In this document: piece after piece, positions 11,189 through 22,168 of the stretch
Layout of the letters: each line of letters starts with the position of its first letter
How positions within the stretch are numbered: position 1 is the first letter of the stretch
Assembly (NCBI GenBank): GCA_903813345.2
Contig: CAIIXF020000012.1
Location: forward strand, 18,669,520 to 18,733,519
Reading direction: 5' to 3'
Length of the DNA stretch: 64,000 nucleotides
From: Owenia fusiformis
Lineage: Eukaryota > Annelida > Polychaeta > Sabellida > Oweniidae
Notes under the pieces: generated by a model
The model's input: the letters and a program-made list of their open reading frames with translations, nothing else
Databases searched by the model: none
Told to the model about the DNA's origin: nothing
Program-made: the position numbers and the translations under genes

Positions 11189-12180
11189 GCAGATTACTAT
11201 TGTCATGTCGCCTTAGCACCAAATACTAGAAGGACTTATAACGCCGGTTTTAAAGCCTTTCAAACTTTCGCACAGAAGGATAATGTTCGTTTCGTTAATG
11301 GATTACCTAGTGTCACAGAGGACATTTTAATTCGTTTCGTTACTTATTGTGCCAGTTCCTTGTTAATTAAATATTCAACAATTAAATCATACCTAGCCGG
11401 AATAAGGAACTATTACATAGAGAGAGGTTTCTCGAATTTCTTCTGCCACGGCAATGGAAGCCCGTTCTTAAAGTTACAATTGGTCTTGAGGGGAATTCAC
11501 AAACAACAAGGTTCAGCCAAACGAACCAGACTGCCGATTACCCTGGATTTATTGTGTAAAATGTGCGCTTTACTGAAACGTCCCTTCATGGGAGACTATT
11601 GGGACTCTATGATCAGAGCTGCTTGTACTTTAGCATTTCAAGTTATGGATTCCTCAGGTGTGGCGAATTCACCTGCGATAGCCCCAGTGATTTTGACCCG
11701 AGCAAGTATATGTGCCTCTCAGATGTTTCATTCAAAACTGATAAACTTGGTAATTATATGATTGTTAATATCAAAACATCTAAAATGGATCCGTTTAGAG
11801 AAGGCTGCGTTATTAAGATATTTGCCGGAGGCCATAATACTTGTGCAGTTCAGTCGATGCAGCACTATCTGCGAATCATAATCACAACCAGGAACGACGC
11901 ACCTCTTTTTGTAACACCCTATATGCTGCCCTTATCTAGAACAATGTTCGTGACCGCGGTCAGGAATGTGCTATCAGCCCTGGGAATTAATTCGATACTT
12001 TACGCAGGCCATTCATTTCGCCAAGGAATAGCAACTTCCTGCTCCCAGGCAAACATAGAGGACTCAATGATCAGGACCCTCGGACGATGGAACAGTGGGT
12101 GCTTTAGGACATATATCAAGACACCACTTTCAGCGATCAAAGCAGCTCAAAATAGTGTCCATCGTCTAATTACAGGGTGA
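11189..12180 (+). pseudogene. Tyrosine recombinase of YR retrotransposon, one frameshift
   Basis: Starts in the frame of ALAPNTRRTYNAGFKAF (core-binding domain) and runs to about 11640, where a frameshift moves it to the second frame (GFLRCGEF). Catalytic positions are present in order: R in FLRCGEF, K in NIKTSK, H-x-x-R in GHSFRQG, then GRW and a C-terminal Y in RTYIKTP. The stop at 12178 is supplied by the inserted mariner end; without it the frame would run on a few codons to a stop near 13163. Only the frameshift and the insertion damage the gene. Confidence 0.75.
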
Positions 12181-13146
12181 CCCAAAAAATGCAACCCTCC
12201 GTTTCTTCAATATTTTTCTTAAATGGAGGTTAATTGCTCTGAAATTTGGCACACAAAGACTTCATTCAATGTGGGATCCTCTGGCAAAGATTCAATAATC
12301 ATAGTCTTATATTGATAGAGTTATGTTCGTTCCAAAATATGCTCCAAATGTCGTCCATTTCCAATGTTAGGTTTTCGGATGAATCACATTCCCTTCTTTC
12401 TGAACATGTAAACTCAAGAAATAATGTGTTCTGGGATCACAAATTCCAGATTAAGTGCTTCAAAGGCCCTTTCATTCTGTTAAATGCACAGCTTGGGCTG
12501 CCAATTTCCAAACATGAAAGCATCAGCCCCTTTTGGTTTGAGGTTGATAATGGCAACACTGTTACTGTTAACACACAGCGCAATATTGGCGTTCCCAGGA
12601 GGTTCTAGGCAGTTCTAGAGTGGCATAGAGGCTTCAATAGACAAGAACAGTGGTTCTAGAAGGATGGAGCTACTCCTCACTTCTAATGATAGCAATTAGT
12701 CTGGGTCACTAGTCATTTCTATGAGAAGATTATCTCTCCTAGGACGGAGAACCCATGGTCATCCCACAGTCTTGATCTCAATGCCCCTGAATTCTATATA
12801 TGGGGTTATTTAAAGGATAATGTGTATGAAAATAACCCTACCGCAATTGCAGAACCCCAACAAGCAATGGCTGCAAAATTTGAGCCATACCCATGGGAAG
12901 AATGTATCCGTGTTATGAACTGTTTTCCTTGAACATTGCAAATTTGTTTTCAGCGAAATTGATGACATCTGGAGCATATTTTGAAACGACCATAACTCTA
13001 TCAATATAAGACTATGATTATTAAAACTTTCCCAGAGGATCCCAAATTGAATGGAGTCCTTGTGTGCCAAATCTCAGAGCAATTTGCCTCCATTTAAGAA
13101 CTTTTATAGAAGAAATGGAGGGTTGCATTTTTTGGGTCACCCTGTA
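12171..13146. mobile_element. Mariner/IS630-like element with long inverted ends, nested
   Basis: Both ends carry TA plus CAGGGTGACCCAAAAAATGC in inverted orientation, and the inverted similarity extends for about 190 bp on each side. The TA duplication fits Tc1/mariner insertion. It interrupts the last codons of the recombinase gene at 11189-12180. The centre holds a decayed transposase (see 12640-12850). Confidence 0.85.
12640..12850 (+). pseudogene. Decayed mariner-type transposase remnant
   Basis: Broken frames still show DGATPHF (second catalytic aspartate region) and HSLDLNAPEFYIWGYLKDNV, the block around the third acidic residue of IS630/mariner transposases, followed by YENNP. The N-terminal half is not recognisable. 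The element is therefore non-autonomous. Confidence 0.7.
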
Positions 13147-14144
13147 ATTAGCTGTCGGAGCGTTCCTTGATGTACAAGTGTTTAGATAGGACTCGTTCCA
13201 GTGATTGCCACCTAATGACTTTGAGTTGGAATGATCTACCACATGGCGATAAGGGGCATATAGCACCGACAGTTCCTTTCAATTATCCAAACCATTAAGC
13301 TAATGTCAAGTGTCATCATAATCATTACTCGATAACAGAGAGGTGCTATGCGATCCCCTGACTCGCCTGGTTGGTAAAGCATATGGTTCAAATCACTGCT
13401 GGACATATTATGTTTTCATCGGCCTATGCCTATGACTAATCAAGTACAGATACTGTTTATCTAGCACTTCATTTTAATAACTGCTCACGAACTATTTGTA
13501 TATTTACTATTATCTAGGGATATTCTATTTTAAATCAAATTAATGTGTATATGTGTAAACCAATTACTAATCTTTGAATCTAATAACTTTGACGGATATG
13601 CAGCATGTCCCCCTCTTGACGAACTGACGGACTATGCTGCCACCAAGCTATGCACCCGGGGCTATGCACCCTCAACGGGGTAAGTCATGCACGCTAGTGT
13701 CTTCGACCACTTATTTCAATACACCTTGGCTCCGTTCTCTACGAGAATAAATCGGGTACGCGGGATGTATTCCTGAATGGCCCATCTCGGCTACGTTCTC
13801 AACGAGGTAAACCGTCTGCCCACGAGGTGTCCCATTCAAATTTTCTCTCCACCGAGCTACAGCGTAGAAGGTGCCTATAGGATGGACCACATTATCCGCG
13901 CCCCAACAATTACAATCGTGGATAAGTCGTGCTGACTTTTGTGTTGCGTACTTTCGCGTATCGTTCGCGTAAGCGTAACATGCCTATCCTACGACGCTCT
14001 TGTATTAGCATGCATACACCTACGTCATATCAACACTGACTTCGTCCTTACCAGGCCTCATTCAATCAATCTTTGGGGAACGGCGTATCCTATCGTTCAC
14101 TTGAGCTTTTTATTTAAACTCCGTTCACGAGTATACTTGTTTTT

Positions 14145-14378
14145 GGGCTCTTGTCCCAAAGATTTCGATTATATAAGTTTGCATAATCAGGATTTTGCGC
14201 TTTCATTGCGTAATATTATTGCGTAATATTATACAATAGTTACGTAATCGTTTCTTTTGTATATAATTACGCAACCCCTTTTATCGATAGATAGCCGTCT
14301 CCCCATGCCAAAAAGTTTTGTAAATATGTTATATATGATAAATCTATAGAAACTTACACATGTTCTTTGGATATAAAT
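14145..14378 (+). repeat. B1 direct repeat of YR element
   Basis: 234-bp block starting GGGCTCTTGTCCCAAAG and ending TTCTTTGGATATAAAT, repeated at 14655-14888 with about four substitutions. Separated from B2 by a 276-bp A2 segment. Confidence 0.8.
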
Positions 14379-14654
14379 TGGGATTTAACAAGTTTGTTAA
14401 ATCTGGTTTACATCACGGAGAACGGTGGCTATCCTAGCTTCTCAATTAAAAATCTGTTGACAGATCTAATTAGGCCAGGACAATAACTTATCTTTAAGCT
14501 ATACCGCCTGTCCTGTGGTAGTTTGGTTTACACAGTCTCAATTTCGCATCTTGGGGAAGTCGGACGCTTACCCACCGCCACCCCTTCGCCCCCTTAATAG
14601 GGGGTATCGGGTGGCCTGGACTTGGAGGCGACTATCTATTTCTTCAGTCTTGTC

Positions 14655-14888
14655 GGGCTCTTGTCCCAAAGATTTCGATTATATAAGTTTGCACAATCAG
14701 GATTTTGCGCTTTCATTGCGTAATATTATTGCGTAATATTATACAATGGTTACGTAATCGTTTCTTTTGTATATAATTACGCAACCCCTTTTATCGATAG
14801 ATAGCCGTCTCACCATGCCAAAAAGTTTTGTAAATATGTTATATATAATAAATCTATAGAAACTTACACATGTTCTTTGGATATAAAT
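14655..14888 (+). repeat. B2 direct repeat of YR element
   Basis: Second copy of the 234-bp block at 14145-14378. Its end marks the right limit of the element; the next bases belong to an old LINE fragment. Confidence 0.8.
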
Positions 14889-14929
14889 CATAAATATTGT
14901 ACCTGAATTATATGGAGCCCTGAATGACA

Positions 14930-15059
14930 AATCACATTTATTTTTACACAGGTTCTTAAGAGAAACAATTCCTGCATTAAAAAGACCCATAGCAGCCCTC
15001 CATTGTAGAATTTTATTGCCTATCCTATACCTCTTTTCCACAGTATACCCCCAACCCAT
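14930..15059 (-). pseudogene. Possible LINE C-terminal fragment
   Basis: A minus-strand frame reads YRIGNKILQWRAAMGLFNAG then IVSLKNL and LSFRAPYN. The spacing W...F.AGI..L.(D/N)L....SF....Y resembles the C-terminus of L1/Tx1-type LINE proteins. The piece is short, so the call is tentative. Confidence 0.35.
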
Positions 15060-15805
15060 GGTCCCCCAGAAGTGCAGTAGTGTTTAACCTCACATGTAAA
15101 TATGATATTGATAAATATTGAAAAAAAATTAATATGTACTTCAATGTAATATTAATAAAGTAACATCATACTAATGTCCGATCATACGTTTGAAGGATAG
15201 TTGTATTTCAAATATTAATTAAATGACATGTATGAGACCAATGTTAATGCAACCAGGGGGACTCTGACCTGCTGGTATTACTTTTAATACATGTTTTTCT
15301 GCTTTGAAAAATTTGATATGTGATGTATATTTTTTAGTTTTTCAAAGAAATCTAAAATATTTTATGTTACGGTTTTATATTTACATCGTTATTTCGATCA
15401 CCACCATCACTTTTCGAACGAGTTACCTCGATATATAAAGACGTCATGCTATTCCATACTTGTAGAGCTCAATGTAACTGTCCTTAAGCATGGTTCATGG
15501 GTGACAAAATGTTTCTACTTTCCCGGTGAATGTCGAGTTTCGCATCATACGAATGTATTTTTAGGTGATCTGTCTGCATGGGGTGAGTTTGATGAACAAT
15601 GAAAATGATACTTTTTTTTACCTCAGTAGGCATTTTGTAATAGATGCATACTGTCTGAATACGTCTTTAGATTGGCGGGTGAAATATTCCTTTGACAGTT
15701 TGGTCACGGTTCATGGCAACCAACAGTCAAAAACAAAACATTTGGTCTGGTGCTTAAATCTTTAAATATATGAGCCACGTCTAGACATTTGTCTTGAAAT
15801 ATCAA

Positions 15806-16494
15806 AGGATTGGTATCGATATGGCGAACTGAATTGAACACATGTTTCTCTAAAACCAGTCATCAAAAAATTCTGAAAATTTTACACATCGTCAATCTCG
15901 GGTTCATCCTTTGAATGGTAACAGTTTAATTAAAAATATATATACTTTCCTCTTTATTGCTATAGAAAACACACCAGACACTTCTTTTGTTCTTGGTAGC
16001 ATATGTTCGGAATGAAACGAAACATCTATCCGAACCTCATCATTGGAAAAACGACATAAAGAAAATGTTTACTCGTACTTTGATATTTCTCTATTTTGGG
16101 GATTTTTCGTTTCATTTTTTGAATACTTTTTGTCAAATCATGGGCTTTCAACCAGATCAAATCAACCAAATTTTCCTTTGTATAACTACTTGTATAATAT
16201 TGAAATATTGAGAGGTCTAAGAGAATGTTATGCTATTTTGTTCCAACAAAGGTCGGAAAGATATTTTATTTCATTCTCAAGAATTGGTAGAAAGGAACAA
16301 AAAAAACAATTGCACTAAAAATCAAAAATTGTTAACAAAAACAGTTACTGGTATAAGAAATATATTTTAAAGAATTGTTGTCAATCAGTGACCATTACAT
16401 AAAGGACCTTGTTTTTTTACAGAATGTTTTCAATGATCTGAGAAAAACAATGTTGAATTCAGTTCGCCATATCGATACCGATCCTTTAAATCAA
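15806..16494. repeat. Imperfect inverted repeat (foldback remnant)
   Basis: GGTATCGATATGGCGAACTG at about 15814 is answered by CAGTTCGCCATATCGATACC near 16461, and weaker inverted similarity continues inward for about 80 bp. No coding content. The rest of 15592-16826 shows no gene. Confidence 0.5.
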
Positions 16495-16557
16495 ATACAG
16501 TGTGAGGAGAATGATTTGTACTCTCAGCTTGTATTTACGAATGCAACTAATGCCTGT

Positions 16558-16640
16558 CGGCTACCGGATTAACTTACTATTCTTTTAGAAACTCACGAAT
16601 ATGAATAGCACCTGCCACTATTCCATTCATATTTAAATCA
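16558..16640. repeat. Dispersed repeat fragment, copy 1
   Basis: Shares the words CCGGATTAACTTACTATT and ATAGCACCTGCCACTA with 24034-24095 in the same orientation. Function unknown. Confidence 0.4.
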
Positions 16641-16826
16641 GTTGGTCATAAAATAGTAGTCAATTCGGTGACCGACAGAATAAAGTTGCATTCGCGAATA
16701 CGAGCATAGAAATGCAAAGGATAGCGCTTTATACAAAGGCACTAATGAATCTAATATTCATGTAATTATTATACAAAACTCATGTTATCAAAAAAAGAAT
16801 TCACTCAAATAAAAACAGTTTCTTAC

Positions 16827-16902
16827 CCGTGCTGCATAAACCTATGATAACCAAAGAAAGAATCACCACGAGGGACGAACCATAAAACGGGTTCAATGTC
16901 AC
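16827..16902 (-). CDS. Possible signal-peptide exon (second gene)
   Basis: Minus strand: acceptor TTTTCCAG, 76 bp, donor GG/GTAAGA; phase 0 in, phase 1 out. It encodes NPFYGSSLVVILSLVIIGLC followed by STG, a hydrophobic stretch with a small-residue end like a signal-peptide core. Phase-1 exit matches the phase-1 EGF exon at 5568-5690, the next candidate exon downstream. There is no in-frame Met in the exon, so the start would lie in an upstream exon. The join across 11 kb is inference. Confidence 0.4.
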
Positions 16903-16939
16903 CTGGAAAATAACGATGTTGTAATGATTAGTAACGATG

Positions 16940-17192
16940 TTGTTATGATTAGTTAGTTAATTAGTTCGTTAGTTAGTTATTTAGTTAGTTAGTTAGTTGG
17001 TTGGTTGGTTGGTTGGCTGGTTGGTTGGCTGGTTAGTGAGCAAGTGAGCTACTGAGTTAGTTAGTTAGTTAGTTAGTTAGTTGGTTGGTTGGTTGGCTGG
17101 TTAGTTAGCAAGTTAGTTAGTTAGTTAGTTATTTAGTTAATTAGTTAGTTAGTTAGTTTGTTGATAGTTGTTAGTTAGTTAGTTAGTTAGTT
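16940..17192. repeat. TTAG/TTGG tetranucleotide microsatellite
   Basis: Long runs of GTTA interleaved with GTTG and GCTG units, with occasional interruptions. Simple repeat. Nothing else is visible up to 17810. Confidence 0.9.
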
Positions 17193-17815
17193 GAGCAATA
17201 TCGTGGAACCATCAATGCTAATCAAATCATATTGTGGATATAGTCAGTTAGCAGTTCAATTGCACATTCTATATATAAAGCACGTTTTTCTAAAGTATCA
17301 TGAATGAATGAATATATATTTTGCTATCCGAAATGGTGTTAAAAGGTGGCCCCAGTGAATAGTAACAGGCCTCGAAAATAGAGTCCTATTACTCCTATGT
17401 TAATTTATCAATCTTCAAAAGACCGCTTGCAGAACAGCTCTAGAGCAATAAAATCGATATTCCTGGTATGTAATAATAACTTGATTATCTTCAAAATCAA
17501 AATTGTCACAAACTGGTTTCATATCACATACCATCAAATCGATCTATTATAATGCATATTTAAACAAAATAGCAGCAGATCTTCAACTTCAAGAATTGAG
17601 CTAAATTCTGACATGTCTTATCCATACTGAATCATTTGATTTGCTCCATAAAATATTTTCTTTGTGATTCGATCATTGTCTAAACTTAGAAACCTATTCC
17701 AAAGTCTGTTTGTTTCTACTTTATGACGATAAGTCATAAAGTATTTCATTAAAGTATACAAGTATTTCATTAAATGATGGAAGTTATACTCTTTGCAATG
17801 ATTTTACGTCTTAAA

Positions 17816-20423
17816 CAGTGGCGTAGGAACAATGTACGCCAAAACGCCAGTGCGTAGTGTTGAAAGGTGAGAATAAAAAGGCTTATTAATTTACCTATGT
17901 TCTTTATTCATATTTTCTTATTGTCACGCCCGGTGATCGTGAAAATGGGACGGAGGGGGGGAGCAGGCAATTTCCGCTAGAAAATTCAACAAATCTGGTA
18001 AAATTATTTTTTCAAGACAGAGTTTACGATTGAATTGCAAATTGAATAAGCGCACGGTATGATAAAATATGTTAGGTATTCTAGGATTATTTTTCAACCG
18101 ATACTCTTTTAAGATATAAGATCTATTAAAAAAGGCGCAACGCAACCAACGTGCAAAAGTCAAAGTTTTTGCTATAAATCAAGCAACAATGGACTACACG
18201 ACCGGTAATAAATACTTGTAAGTGATGTTATCATAACTAAATTAATGTCATTGCTGAATTTATAAAATAAGTTTCCATACCTAAAATAAAAGATAATCGA
18301 AAATAATTGAAATGGGACGGAGGGGGGAGGGGACGGAGGGGGGGGGGGAGTAATAATTCTATAAAGTGAAACAACTTCACACGAATTCTTGTATTTGAAA
18401 AATGAACTCATTAACTTAGTAAGAAAATGGATGATATACCCCTGGAGACTGAAAAATGGGGACATTTGGAGTAAAAGGACTTAAAGTCGCGAAACATCTC
18501 TAATCATGTCTTATATACATATTGCTCCCCCCCCTCCGTCCCCTCCCCCCCCCCCCTCCGTCCCAAATTCATTATTTTCGATTATTTTTTATTTCACATA
18601 TGGAAACTTATTTTATAAATTCAGCAATGACATTAATTTAGTTATGATAACATCACTTACAAGTATTTTTTACAGGTCGTCCAGACCATTGTTGCTTGAT
18701 TTATAGCAAAAACGTTGATTTGTGCCTGTTGATGGCCTTGCGCCTTTTTTAATAGATCTCATACCTTAGATGCGTATCGTTTCAGAAAAAATCCCAGAAA
18801 ACCTAACATATTCTACCATACCGTGCGCCTATCCATTTAGCAATTCAATAGTAAACCTTTTCTTGAAAAAATAAATCTTCCAGATTTGTTGAATTTCCTA
18901 GCAGAAATTGCCTGCTCCCCCCTCCGTCCCATATTCACGATCACCGGGCGTGATTGTATTGTGCAAAAGTAATCTCGAGCACACTAGCCTAAAGAAATGT
19001 TTGTGGATACCATATGATATGGTCGATTTTTTAATAGTACTCTTTTGCATGATTTTTGTGCTTCTGTTATTTTTCTAACCTTGGCCACAGATAAATGACA
19101 CTTTTTGAAAAATAAAATATTGAAAGTTAATACCTTGTTTCTATAATTCTAATACTGTAGAAAATGCAAAGTAATCATTATTGCTCTGTTTGGCAAATAA
19201 TCAATTGACAGATTGAATTCTCTTACCAACATGCTTTATTTCATGGAAATCGAGTCACTATTGACTGACTATCTTATGGATTTCAAAACTAAAATAAAAT
19301 TTCGCCAATTATTCGTGATTCTCGTTCTCTTCACGAGAGAAAAACAGTTTTTTTTTTATCAAAAACTACTTGATGAATACCTTTGCAATTGTTTGCGCAT
19401 GTTCCGTAATGTTTATGCAAACTGTGGTATCGTTTAATTATAATGATGAACCTCTTTAAATTAGATGTATATTTTTTATTCTCCCCTACCCCCAATTTTT
19501 CAATTTCACTATATCGATTTATATTCCTTTGCTAGGCAAAATCATAGACAGAAATTATAGTTAAGTCAGCAATTATTTATTTTCTTACTAAATCACCGAT
19601 TGTTATTGGTAGTACTTCTTGAAATATGAATTTATGACAAAAATAACTTGAAAATGTTGATTATTCAATTACGCGTTCCATTGATTTCAGTTCTAGAAAA
19701 GCTATTACCTAGATTTTTATTTCATTTGAAAGATAATAGATTATTGTTTTTATGAAATATAACATTTTTGGCACCCCCTAAGTCACGCTGACCTCGATTT
19801 GACCTTTGTGGTGGGAGTTTTTTTTGGTCTTGCGAACTAGTGTTATAAAAAAGGTTGCAGACATTAGGATTAATTGTATCATTGATCACGAATGCGTTTC
19901 TTTAAATCAATTGATCAAGCTAGATTCTTTAATCTGTACGTGTCGTATTGCACGGTACTATACACGATGGAATCAGACAATAATATGTATCTCAATTCAA
20001 TTATTCGAAAATGATTAAAAATCTCTCATTGTTATTTTGAAATCGATCGTCTTTATCGTTCGAGACATAAGAAAAGTGAGGATGATTTGTGTCGAGATTT
20101 AAAAGATCGGCTTTCCATGGTGATTTTAAATGATGAAAATCATTCGAACATTTTAAGTACATTAAAAAGGGTATCAGGGATATTAAGCTTGCATGTAAAA
20201 TCGAAACGCCAACCTATACGTATACCAATCGCCCATACAAATACATCGCTTAACTATTTCCGTTCACATTTAGGTTGTGAAAACATTGCAAGCTTAAAAT
20301 CTCTATTGCCATAAAATGACAATTAAATAGGCGTTTTGATAAAGAAGATTTGACACAATTGTTTCATATTTTTGGCGGGATTTTTTTGGCGTAGTGTTGA
20401 ATTTACACCTTCCTACGCCCCTG
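17816..20423. mobile_element. Possible DNA transposon with CAGTGGCGTAGGAA ends
   Basis: CAGTGGCGTAGGAA at 17816 and TTCCTACGCCCCTG at 20410 form short terminal inverted repeats (one mismatch), flanked on both sides by TTAAA (17811-17815; 20424-20428). The interior holds a foldback (17929-18951) and no recognisable transposase; the frame at 20087-20314 (LSMVILNDENHSN, LKRVSGILSLHVK) matches nothing I know. Matching ends and flanks argue for one element, but 2.6 kb between short ends leaves room for chance. Confidence 0.4.
17929..18951. mobile_element. Foldback element with G-rich subterminal blocks
   Basis: CACGCCCGGTGATCGTGAA on the left and its complement on the right bound arms of about 420 bp that are inverted copies. 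Each arm carries GGGACGGAGGGGG blocks near its outer and inner ends. ATTGT flanks both ends (17924-17928 and 18952-18956), a likely 5-bp duplication. The proline-rich frames on both strands are translations of the G/C runs, not genes. Confidence 0.7.
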
Positions 20424-20429
20424 TTAAAT

Positions 20430-21610
20430 ATAGCTTCATTTGCAAAATAATATAAATACTATAGTCTGCTTTTGTATTCCCGGGTAGGAAAATCAGTATA
20501 TACTCAGATTCTTTTTTATTTTTTCATTAAAAAGTATATTTCTAAGCTAAATGTTTTTTTCATTAACATTTTTTGGCCTATCCCATGGCTAGCTACAACC
20601 ATGTGCATATTTCAATTTCAAACGTGTCAGAATTTGACTGGATATTTTGATATTTAGATTGTATAATAGCGACATGAATGGTTAACCGTACGATTTGAAT
20701 GTAAAATGTTGCTTTTCTTACAGTTTTCCATGAATAATCCCATATATAATATTGTTAAAATTCTTTATTCTCATATCGTCAAATATAGACATTTACTTTC
20801 AGTTTTTTGACAAGCTTGAACGGATTTTATAAATCCAACTTATTTTTTGATCCAGTAGATATATCTTTGATAAAAATAACGTAATTTTACTTACTTGCTT
20901 CATCCTTAATCACGAGAGTTCATTTATATACTTTGATTCGATGCCCCAGAGTTGTGTCAGAGTTGATCGTTGGGTAACAACTATATTATTTTGATGGTTA
21001 ATGGTATAACATGTTCAACAATACATTTTGTACATGGAAATCTGCAATATTTATGTAATAGATAATCCGTGATCTTAGATTAGGGTCTTGTTCCATTTAA
21101 AATTGAAAATTCCTTGCAAAAACATAGCAATTTAATGCTTCTTCATTCAATCGCATACAATGCCGCATTATATGCTGTACCTTATTTCGAGTTTGATAGG
21201 TTCAACGACATCTCTCGATATAGACGTCCTTGATAGACGTCCTTGATAGGTTTAACTATGAAATTCACTGTCAAGTTCACTGCCTAGGATGTTGTTACAG
21301 ACATTCATATATTAATATCTAGAAACTAGACGAGATCTTTCGGAAAGGATGAACACGTCAAATTGCCCAATTGCATCATCCTCGTGTTGTACCTTACACC
21401 GTGCGTTAAACTGTCACGCTTAATTTGATACACAACCTGTGTTTATATGTAAATATTGCTGTATCAAAACTTTTTATTACATTACGTTAATCAAATTTTC
21501 TCGTCGTAATTATTACTTAACATGTTTTAATTATCAATACTATGGAGATTTTGATATTTATATTGAAATTCATGTTGGGAGATTTTTTAAACAATTTTTA
21601 CATGTTAAGT
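20430..21610. other. Non-coding stretch, no gene recognised
   Basis: AT-rich DNA with only short unsupported frames. Around 21222-21250 a tiny tandem duplication of CTTGATAGACGTC occurs. Nothing else is visible. Confidence 0.5.
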
Positions 21611-21613
21611 TCT

Positions 21614-22168
21614 CGTACGGGGTTTTCAGAAAATGGAAACCCTGCATTTTCCTAATATCTTTGTCATTTTTGTACATCATTTAATTTCCTACCACCCTAC
21701 CTTTCATGACCACCAGACTGATAGTTACAATTTTACAGCACTTTGAAAAACATGCTTCAAGTTTGGCCATCATCGCGCTGTAGGCAAACCTGCACAGTTG
21801 TCATGGGCCGAATGCATTCCTCAGCAGGTACATGTATGGGTTGATGATACGGATGATCTCATTTTTGAGGTTAGTGATTGTCCTGAGGTCATTCTCATAC
21901 ACTTTTTACTTGCCATATCCCCACAGGCAGGGACATTTTGGACGATGAGAGCATGTGGCCCGACAGCGCAATTATAATGGCCACTAGGGCATGTTCTCTA
22001 AAGTGCTGTAACTATGTGACTATTAATTCGATGGTTATGAAATAAAGTAAGCTGGTAGGAAATTGAATGATGTGCGAATGTGCAAAATATCAGGGAGTTA
22101 TTTTTAAAAATGAAAAACATATGAGGAAAATGGTGTAAGGGTTTCCATTTTTTGACCACCCTGTAGTA
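21614..22168. mobile_element. Non-autonomous mariner-like element (inverted ends)
   Basis: The right end, read on the minus strand, is ACAGGGTGGTCAAAAAATGG; the left end is a diverged inverted copy (CAGAAAATGGAAACCC). Inverted similarity extends about 160 bp and includes ATCATTTAATTTCCTACCA against its complement. The centre shows no intact transposase. Confidence 0.55.

Larger units (their letters stand above)
10905..14888 (+). mobile_element. 5'-truncated Ngaro/PAT-type tyrosine-recombinase retrotransposon
   Basis: Plus-strand order: end of RNase H, tyrosine recombinase, then B1 (14145-14378), A2 (14379-14654) and B2 (14655-14888). The two B copies differ at only about four of 234 positions. 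This is the right half of the split-direct-repeat layout A1-ORFs-B1-A2-B2; A1, gag and RT are missing, lost where the LINE now begins. A mariner-type element sits inside (12171-13146). The interval 13147-14144 has no long frame and is locally richer in G+C than its surroundings. Confidence 0.65.
6692..15585. mobile_element. Element with ~0.43-kb terminal inverted repeats, filled by nested insertions
   Basis: The segments 6692-7127 and 15175-15585 are diverged inverted copies of each other over more than 400 bp. The outer ends match (CACCCCATGCAGACAGATC and complement) and are flanked on both sides by the 6-bp direct repeat AGTTTG (6686-6691 and 15586-15591), as expected for a target-site duplication. 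Inside lie a LINE (from 7137), a tyrosine-recombinase element (to 14888) and about 290 bp of older DNA. I infer a ~1.2-kb original element enlarged by insertions. No transposase of its own is visible; superfamily unknown. Confidence 0.6.

Noticed and set aside
6692-15585. Inverted arms as terminal repeats of a DIRS-type element coding for the recombinase inside
   Set aside because: The recombinase element has its own B1-A2-B2 end at 14888, and DIRS-type insertion does not make target duplications, whereas AGTTTG flanks the arms.
16940-17192. Telomere-like or CRISPR-like array
   Set aside because: It is a GTTA/GTTG microsatellite with no spacer structure; CRISPR is not expected in an animal genome.
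18172-18706. Proline-rich frames on both strands near 18.3 and 18.5 kb
   Set aside because: They translate runs of C/G in the arms of a foldback element.
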